Assembly: GCA_002197995.1 (NCBI GenBank)
Contig: NGZR01000001.1
Span: 12,419,501 to 12,483,500 of the forward strand
Source: Gaeumannomyces sp. JS-464
Taxonomy: Eukaryota; Ascomycota; Sordariomycetes; Magnaporthales; Magnaporthaceae
Length of the DNA stretch: 64,000 nucleotides
Reading direction: 5' to 3'
The position numbers and the translations under genes were made by a program. Shown piece by piece: positions 56,671-64,000 of this stretch; positions within the stretch are counted from its first letter, which is position 1, and each line of letters begins with the position of its first letter. The notes beneath the pieces were generated by a model. That model was not told where the DNA came from and searched no databases. It was given only the letters and a program-made list of their open reading frames with translations.

Positions 56671-58024
56671 TCAACCCCACAAGACAAAGAACAACATGAG
56701 TGCGACGAGGGCGGCGGTCATGCCGGTAAACTTCCTGAGCGGCGAGGCAGCACCGCCTTGGGTAGACGTTGTGGAAGGGGCCGGGGCAGGGTCCGGATTC
56801 GGCTGTGCGTTCGGGGCAGGTGTGAAAGTGCCCCTAAAGGACTGGCCCAGGGCCGGCAGAGCCACGTTGCCGTCGACCAGCCAGCCGCCCTGCGTTGAGG
56901 TGGGACAGGGGCGGGTGGAGGGGGAGGGGAGTAGCCGGCGCGCGAGACACCCGTGGCCGTCGGGATGCGGCCCCACTGCGACTCGAGGTTGGCAAAGTCG
57001 GGCACAACGGGCGTGGGGGTGCCTTTGCGGGTAAAGCCGCCCTTGATATTGGTCGCGGCAATACTGGGGTCGGTAGGCGGGCCGTAGCTGATCAAGCCAT
57101 AGTGGTTCTGCTCTTGTATCCATTCGTAGACAAGCGAGCCGCTCCAGTCCCGGATCATGTCGGGCCCGAAGATGGCCTGCTGGTCCTCGAACAGGCGCGG
57201 GCCGGGCACGTTGCAGCCCGTCTCAGAGAAGAAGATGGGGACGGGGAAGTCCTTTGCCTGGGCCTGGAGGCTCGCGTACCCGGACTGGGCATAGTTTGAG
57301 GGGTCGCACCACGAGTACGAGTTCAGGGCAAAAAAGTCGACGTTCTGCGAGGCATTGCCGCCGCAGGTAAGATAATCCTGCAGCATAGGCCGCAGCTCGG
57401 CGATGTCGGCGGCCGAGTAGCCAATGGGGAACTTGCGGTACCCCTTGGAGTCGCGGTAGGCCTTCATGTCCCGCGCAGCCGCCTTGATGAAGGGCGCCGC
57501 CAGCGACTGGTTGTTGATGGAGATGATCTCGTTGCCGACAAAGAAGCCCAGCGAGTTGTCGAAGCTCGAAAAGGCGTCCATGACGGCCGCATAGCTCCGG
57601 TATTGCTCATGGGTCCACGAGGGGCTGTTGGGCAGTATATACGTCGAGAAGGTATCCAAGTCGATCAAGGTGTAAATGCCGGCCTTGGCAAACGCGGACA
57701 TGCATTCTTTATGGTCGGCGGCCGGGTCGACGTGATATACCCGAATCACATTTGCGCCCAACGTTTGCATCAGCTGTGCGTCCAAGCGGCACTGCTCCGG
57801 GTCGGCCAGCGGGTCGTCCTCAGTCAACTGATAGGCGATACCTGTGACGGACGAGTTAATTCCGGAACATGGCTGCAGCCGGGCCTCGGGGGAGCATACT
57901 TGCCCCTCATGATAAACTGCCTGCCCTCGCTGGTGAAAAACTTGTTCCCGTAGGCAGTTACGGTGGGTATCGCGCCAGCCGTGGCGAGGCTGGCTAGGAA
58001 CACGGCGAGCCAAGGCAACCACAT
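56671..58024 (-). CDS. GPI-anchored beta-1,3-glucanosyltransferase, GH72 (Gel/Gas family)
   Basis: Cell-wall enzyme that cuts and re-joins beta-1,3-glucan chains at the outer membrane face. Exons (minus): 58,024-57,904 and 57,841-56,671. The signal peptide MWLPWLAVFLASLATAGA is followed by FFTSEGRQFIMRG-IAYQL across the intron. Catalytic residues: Glu in FFVGNEI (acid/base) and Glu in FFSETGCN (nucleophile). C-terminal Pro-rich stretch, then a GPI-type end with hydrophobic LVALMLFFVLW. The intron has a GC donor (GCAAGT..CACAG, 62 nt); the nearby GT site would break the frame. A further frame change lies in the G-rich run at 56,920-56,930 (YSPPP to TRPCPTSTQGG), and the exons sum to 3n+2. Confidence 0.9.
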
Positions 58025-59560
58025 CGTGATGTGCGGGAGCTCTGAGCTGAGGCTTGGCGTGGCTGGTCTATGGCGGTGTCTGTGCAGGGAAGGAGAGGGG
58101 AGGATTGCAAACACGGAAAAGGCCGGTGGCCGGAGAGGGGCCTCGTCAAGCTTTGCCTGCGTGTGGGGGCGTGTGTTTGGTTGTATATGGGGTTATCCGC
58201 CTCCTCCCGCAATAGAAGAACCTCGCCCTCCGTGTGGATATGGGAGCACGGGGGCGGGAAGCTGGGCTGGAACAACGGCCGATAGACCGGGGCCGGTGTT
58301 GCAGCCTTGCACGACAGACGATGCCCTCGGCCGGAAACAGAGAAGAGAGATTAGAGGGGACGGGGAGAGTGACAAAGGAGAGTCAGGGATGGGTCACTGT
58401 CCCGGAATCCGTTTATTTCATCTTGCCTTTTGGTTCCCTCTCTAGACGACGCAGGGAGGTGGGTGTCGGCGTCCTACCTACCTCTCTCACACGACGATGG
58501 ATAGCAGCAGCGGGACCAGGTGCCTACATGCTTAGTGCGACCGCTTGGCATTGGCCAATCGCAGGTTCCTTGTTTCTTTCCGTATCATCGTTGGGGCGCT
58601 GGATGGAGGAGGAGCGGGATTCGACAGGGGCTGGTGCATGTGTGCCTGCGCCTGGGTACACTCCCTGCCAGCCTGGTGTCGGTGTCTGTTTCGTGTGTGT
58701 GCGGTTGGTTTGTGCTTTTTGCTCGGTCCATTACCGAGTGTCGGCAGGCTGCGAAGCTGCCGGCGGCTAAAACAATAACAAACAACAGCGAACGAGACAG
58801 GTTGACTGAAGCTTTAGTGCGTGGGAGGATGAAAGCGTGAGGAGGGAAGCGCTCCAGACCCGGAATTCCTTCCTGGTAACCTTTTTTGGAGGGCAAAAAT
58901 TGTTATTTGGTCCTCAACCGCTTCCCACTTGCCCTTTTCAAGGCGCCAGTCAGGGCGCGTGTCATACAGGAGATGAAGCAGAACAGAAGGAGGCTGGGGC
59001 AGCCCGCGTCCAAGATGGAACACGCCGCTTGCAGCGCTAGCTTCTGATAAGGAACCCGACAGCGGGGCGTGTCTGCCGTTGATCGAGATGATCCTGCTCT
59101 GTCGACGCGTCCTGACGCCCGTCAATGGTTGGTGACAAGATCTGAAAGCCACGGGCCGATAAGCTATCCCAATCACATCCAACACCTAGCACCAAGCGAC
59201 GGGTACCCCCACCATCCCTCCGGCCTGGATTCTCAAGAGAGCCGTAGTACCTGCTTTGAGGTTCCAGTGGAGCTACCCTTGCAGGATCAATAATCGATGA
59301 CGGCTTGATGCAGGTGAGCAACAACTGGCGTCCGCGTGGGCGCCGATGTGTCTGACCGATAAAGGCAAAACAAGAGCTGAAAGGACAGCAGTGGAATTGT
59401 GTGCTACGCGAGCGGGAAAAATCATGGCGTGGTGTCTCGAAAGAGGCAAGGAAAAGGAGAACCCCCGTGAAGCAGCGCCTCGCAAAGACAAGAACGACAA
59501 AGGCGAAAAGAGAAGAGCCACAGAGCAAAAGAATAACAAAAGTTACATCACCCACTCACG
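58025..59560. other. intergenic between the GH72 gene and the pseudokinase gene
   Basis: Upstream region of the GH72 gene and 3' flank of the next gene. No supported gene; several open frames of 60-180 codons are unconvincing. Confidence 0.45.
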
Positions 59561-61662
59561 TTTGCTGCACAGTCAAACACAGCCAAAATGTCAGCCAGGC
59601 CAGCCTTGGTCATGCACATGAGCATGAGCGGTGGGGAATGGGCAACGAGGGCGGAGAGGGCGGTTGCGCCGAAACCTTACCTGCAAGCGGTGGAGGGGCC
59701 TGCCAAGCGGTCCGCGACCTCACCTTGTCTCTGATCTGCAGGTTGCGGATCGCCTGCAGCCCGCTTGCCAGCCCCAAAGGCTGCGGCGAGGGCGGCGGCG
59801 GCAGCGGCCTTTCTTGCCGTCGTTCCGGGCTCGGCGAGTACGACGCCGGCGAGGTCACCCACGGCGCGTCTTGCCCATCCCTGAGGCCGCTGGGGCTGCT
59901 CGCGCCCACGCCCATAGACCTGGATGGCGGCCTGCCGCCGCTGCCGCTGCTGCGCTTCGACATAGCGATCGAGATGACGTCGTCGTCGTCGTGGAGGTCG
60001 TCGTTGCCGCCAGCCTCGCCGCCCGGTGGCCCCGCCGTCCGCATTGTGGCCATTTTGAGACCGCTGCCGATGCTATAAGCCCTGTACGGCGCGTGCACGC
60101 AGTGCGGCTCGCCGATACCGCAGGCCTCGGTTAAAATCCAATACATGCGTGCCTGCACGTCATGCACCGATGGCCGCTCCGACGAATGCAGCGCCAGCAT
60201 GCGCTCCACCACTCGCAGCATCGGGGTCACCCCCCGGAACACACGCGCGTCCTTTTTCCTCGCTTCCTTGCCCAGCGCCGTCATCCAGGTCTCGACCTGG
60301 CCCAGGTTCCGGTGGAAGGACGAGTCGAGTACCGCCCCGCCGCGCCCGGCCAGCTTGTGCTTGGCCGCCCGGTGCGTCGCAAACGCCCGCGCCGGCCGCT
60401 TCATCAGGAACCCGAGCAGCTCGAGGATGACGCAGCCAAGCGAGAAGACGTCGGCCGCCTGCGGGTTGAGGTGCGGCGTCGGCGCCTGCGTCATGGCTGC
60501 CGGGCTGGGCGCGCCCTGGTGCCCCTGGGATCCGCCGCGGCTGATGGAGAAGGCCTCAGGCTCGGCCGCATCGGCTGCGCCAGAGCCAGGACCAGAACCG
60601 GGACCCGCGGCCGACGTCAGCGTGCCCCTGCGCACCGCCACCCCGCCCGGCCCAAGCGATGAGCTGGGGCGAAACCACTGCTCTGGCGCGGCGTAATCGT
60701 ATGCCTCCTTGTCGAAGCCGCCGCGGGCCTGGTCCGACGCTCCGGCCAGCAGCTCGGCGTCAAACCTCGTAAAGTCGGAGAAGAAGATGTGGTTGTCGCT
60801 GTTGAGCAGCACCTTGGACGGCCTGATGTTGCCGTGTGACAGGCCGCGGCTGTGGATGTAGCAGAGCGTGTCGACGAGGCAGTGTATCCAATTCATTACC
60901 AGCTCCCGCCGCGCCTCCTTGTCCAGCGCTTTGAACGAAGGCGGCGTCCCCGCCAGCATCGTTTTAAGGCTTGCGTCGCTCGCCGGCGTAAAGAGCACGT
61001 AGCCGTAGCCATGGTGCACGTACGAGGCAAAATATGACACGAGGTGCTCGTTATCGAGGTTGCGCACCCGGTTGGCCTCGTCCTGGAAGTCCTCGTGCGC
61101 CAGGCAGCCTGGTCCAGAGCCTATAGGTATCCGCCTGCGGCAGAAGACGTGGTTGGGAAAGCCCGGCAGGGTGACCTTGTCCACAGTTTGGCCGCTGCCA
61201 GCGCTACCGCCGCTACTGCCGCCGCCGCCACCACCTTGGGCCAGCCCCGTCCGCCGGTCGACGAGGTCCAGCGGGACAATCTCGGACTCGGAATACACTA
61301 TATGGTGCCCTTTGTGGAGTGGTCTCAGGAGGTAATGGAACTGTCGGTTGTAGAATTTGCACTCGTCTCTCGCCGGCCCCGTCAAGCCTAGGCGCCTGAC
61401 CTGGTCCAGGGCGATGGGCAAAGTCGCTGTCATCCCACGAGCCGTCGATGATGGCGAAGATGTGTTCGGGGATGCCGAGGTCCAGGGAGGAAAGGAAAAT
61501 GCGCTTGGCCTTTCCGTTTATCCATTCCCAGTATGTGCCGTCAGTCAGGCCGCCTCCAAAACCCACGAGTCGGTCGAGCCGGTCGGCGTCCTCGGAGTGA
61601 AGGTGTGAGCAGACAAACTGTCTGGTGACAGTAGTCTGGATTCGGGATACATCCCACCACAT
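59561..61662 (-). CDS. protein kinase-like protein, predicted pseudokinase
   Basis: About 680 aa. The start is ATG at 61,662 (MWWDVSRIQTT). The first part (HSEDADRLDRLVGF, GTYWEWINGKAKRIFLSSLD) is conserved-looking; a frame change at an AAA run (61,420-61,422) joins WDDSD to LPIALDQVRRLGL. The kinase fold is recognisable: HEDFQDEANRVRNLDNEHLV, a hinge GYVLFTPA, the catalytic-loop position SHGNIRPSKVLL, the activation start FFSDFTRF, YAAPEQW and ADVFSLGCVILELL. HRD is replaced by HGN and DFG by SDF, so the catalytic and Mg-binding Asp are absent. A Gly/Ser linker follows DRRTGLAQ. The C-terminal tail is disordered. The 3' end is uncertain: a donor after RDK and an acceptor near 59,565 would end the protein a few residues later; otherwise the frame runs to 59,610. 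Confidence 0.7.
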
Positions 61663-63114
61663 GGTCTGTTGCCGTGTTTTCCCAGAGAGGGGCCAACCTA
61701 GCGAGGTCGAATGCTCCGTGCGATGGACCGAGCTAAAAAAAAAGAGGGGGCCAGGACGCGCCGTCGTTTGCGACCTTCTTTTTGTCCCTTTTCTGTTCCT
61801 TTCCTTTCTTGCTTTCTCTGGGGAACTCGTATTTTTGGCCTAAATCTTCATCTAAAGTTCAAGATGTCCGGCTGACATAAGTACTAGCGGCACTCAAGCG
61901 CAAGCCATTGCCCAGGCGCACGTGGCGAGAAGGCGGGCAGGGATGCTGGGCCGGTCGGAGCGGGATGTGTCGCTTTCTTCTACTGCAGCGTAGCCCGGAC
62001 ACACGGGCAGATAGGTTGCGGCATAGACTGCGCTGAGCAGTAGGCAGGCTCCCAGGTGGGTGGTAAGGGTAGCAGGAGCAACGAGCACGAGCGGAGCGGC
62101 GGGGAGAGAGATCAGATGGCGGACATGGTCCCCTATAGCTGACGCGAGACTACAAGGGGCCGTGTGCATATTCACACTCGAGGCTAACAGATAACGGATG
62201 GGACAGCGCCTCGGGAGAGCACACGGGGCGGGCCAGATGTTGCTGCGCCGGAGGAGTGTGGTGGTGCCGAGGCGAAGGCTGGGGGAGGCGAAGAGATAAA
62301 GTCCCCTTCAACGCTCGCCTGCCTATCACGGGCGGCATGCACTGCCGGCCTTGGGTCGTCTAGGAGGTTGTGTTGCTTATTCCACCCTGCTCCTGGGGCG
62401 CCGAGTAAGCCAAGTACCTGCCCGGCCGGGTTGGCATGCGGCCACTGCAATGGATGGAGTGGCCGTTGGCGTATCAGGGCCCAGCAACAAGAGGATGAAG
62501 GCTAGAGATAGAATCGCCGAGGCCAGTGGGAGCCACGGCGTGTAAAGCCGAGAGATAAGGATGTTGGGTCCTATTTGGCCCTTTCGCCAGGTGCGGGTGG
62601 GGACTGTAGGCTTTGCTTTTTCTTATCCTCTCTTTGTCTTTCTTTACGCTTGTCCTCTCTTCAATCAGACGCGGGTGCAGTCACTCGGCTGCATCGCTAG
62701 CGCGTGGGGTCGTATCCCGGGCATGAATTGGTCGCCTGTAGGCTTATCGCATGCCCGCCTCGCGTGTGGGGGAGACAGACCAGGGACACCACACAGGACA
62801 CCACACCATCCCACAACCCCTGTCCATACTCTCTTCATTCTACCCTTCTTCCTCGGAGAAGATTAATTGCCCGCCTTCTGACAAGGCTGCAGTCATTTAA
62901 GCAGCGTACATTGCATGCATGCCTACCTAGCCATCTGAGTAGAGGTGATATTGCAATTGTTTGTACATATGGCCCATTGGAAGCACCCTTTGCGCCCAAT
63001 CCCCTAAGGGTGGTAGGCATGTCGACTGACTGCTGGCCTGCTATCGTGTCCCTCCTCCAAGGCGCCGCACAATCGCCTCTCGTACTACAGCAGATCAACG
63101 CAGCCTGCGTCCGC
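61663..63114. other. 1.45-kb intergenic region
   Basis: Upstream of the pseudokinase gene and 3' of the dehydrogenase gene. It contains a CCTACCTAG element at 62,922-62,930. No supported gene. Confidence 0.45.
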
Positions 63115-64000
63115 TCACTTCTTCTCGCTGTCAGGCTTGGACCCCGCGCGGCCAATAAAGTCTCCATGGCTCTGTCGATCCCCGTGATGCGGCGGGCAAG
63201 CAGCTGCACGCCGACGGGGAGCACGTTGTACCAGTCGCACCACCGCGCGTAGAATGGCATGCCGATGTGCTCGGCCTTGCCGTTGTCGATGGCCGCAATG
63301 ATCTCCTTGGCCACCTCGACGGGCTCCACCACGGGCGCGACAAAGGCGTTAGGCGTCTGCACGCCGTAGAAGAGAGGCGTGCTCAGCTGGCCGGGCGTCA
63401 CCAGCACGGTGCGGATCTCTGGGTGTGCGAGCCGCAGCTCCGCCGTCAGCGACTTGTGCAGCGCGATCAGTCCTCCCTTGGCTGCCGCGTAGTCGGTCAG
63501 CCGCGCCGATCCCAGCTGTCCGATGACGCTCGATACCGTCACCACCGTGCCGCCCTTGCCGCCCCGAATGATGGCGGGCAGGAACGTCTTGAGCGTGTAG
63601 AAGTGTGACAGCAGGTTCGTCGACAAGCTACGCTCAACCTCCTCAATCTCCATCTCGAGCAGGGGCTTTCCGGTGACGATGGCCGCGTTGTTGATCAGGA
63701 CCGTAGGCGAGCCGAGCTGTGCCAAAGAGAGTATCTGTTAGTCGGCCATGATCAGGGGGGGTCGGCGGGAGGAGAAGGCCAGCTCATAACGCACATCTCT
63801 CTCGATCTCGGCGGCAACGCGGGCGACGGCGGCCTTGTCGGAAACGTCGCACTGGTAAAAGCTCACGCCGCGCGACTCGCCGTTCTCCATCTCCTTGACG
63901 TCGAGCACGGCGACGTTGGCACCACGCATGCCGTAGACCTGCGCGATCAACAGGCCAAGACCGCTGGACCCGCCAGTGATGACAATGACCTCGTCTGACA
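63115..64000 (-). CDS. short-chain dehydrogenase/reductase (SDR), 5' end outside the window
   Basis: Classical SDR with NAD(P) fold. Exons seen (minus): from beyond 64,000 to 63,796, and 63,716-63,115; the intron is GTGCGT..CACAG. Motifs: cofactor loop TGGSSGLG, VAVLDV (the Asp after beta-2 suggests NAD preference), QCDVSD, NNAA, catalytic Ser in TVSSVIG and YAAAK. It resembles the retinol-dehydrogenase-like SDR group (DHRS/RDH10), often found on lipid droplets or ER, but the substrate cannot be told. Near 63,158-63,161 one base seems to be missing: after AMET the product should read FIGRAGSKPDSEKK and stop at 63,115, whereas the raw frame runs on to 62,835 with unrelated residues. Confidence 0.85.

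Noticed and set aside
62835..63114. C-terminal extension of the dehydrogenase frame to 62,835
   Set aside because: The family-like C-terminus with a stop at 63,115 appears after a one-base shift; the extension has unrelated composition.

Overview
The window is nuclear DNA of a filamentous ascomycete (Pezizomycotina, most likely Sordariomycetes; no species named). Reasons: short GT..AG introns with CTAAC-type branch points, conserved fungal housekeeping genes, and a sharp split between an AT-rich block (about 1-21,900) and a GC-rich gene block (about 21,980-64,000). The AT-rich block carries the mark of repeat-induced point mutation (RIP): CpA or TpG lost to TpA, CpG kept, and coding remnants full of TAA/TAG codons at old Trp/Gln positions.

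The AT-rich block is a graveyard of transposons with no intact gene. From the left: a copia-type fragment on the minus strand (1 to about 3,720); a Ty3/gypsy relic on the minus strand with gag knuckle, protease, RT, RNase H and integrase traces (about 3,900-8,500); a second copia fragment (about 8,700-10,395, RNase H); then a nested stack. In the stack, a plus-strand Ty3/gypsy chromovirus (10,396 to 21,496, in three pieces) is interrupted by a minus-strand member of the same family with two 436-bp LTRs (11,816-18,893) and by a complete 1,861-bp pogo/Fot1-type DNA transposon with 42-bp inverted ends and TA duplications (18,957-20,817).

The gene block holds an orphan gene (22,233) and then, in order: nuo78 of complex I (+), a KPWE-motif protein resembling peroxin Pex39 (-), a mitochondrial PP2C phosphatase (+), a GH63-related glycosidase (+), ATP synthase OSCP (-), mob1 (-), lsm1 (-), an Sds3-type subunit of the Rpd3L histone deacetylase complex (+), a large AT-hook protein (+), proteasome subunit rpn6 (-), the ribosome-biogenesis WD40 protein sof1 (+), a GPI-anchored GH72 glucanosyltransferase (-), a predicted pseudokinase (-) and a short-chain dehydrogenase running off the right end (-). 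Three mitochondrial genes (nuo78, the PP2C, OSCP) lie within 16 kb; otherwise the order looks like ordinary fungal housekeeping without a pathway cluster.

Nearly every spliced gene, except lsm1 and the OSCP gene, has at least one single-base break of the reading frame, often in a short homopolymer, while conservation continues on both sides. In most cases the exon lengths add up to 3n+1 or 3n+2, and in rpn6 two opposite indels cancel out. This looks more like consensus error in the assembly than decay of a dozen conserved genes, and it must be kept in mind when translating anything here. No CRISPR array, rRNA gene, convincing tRNA gene or biosynthetic cluster was seen.
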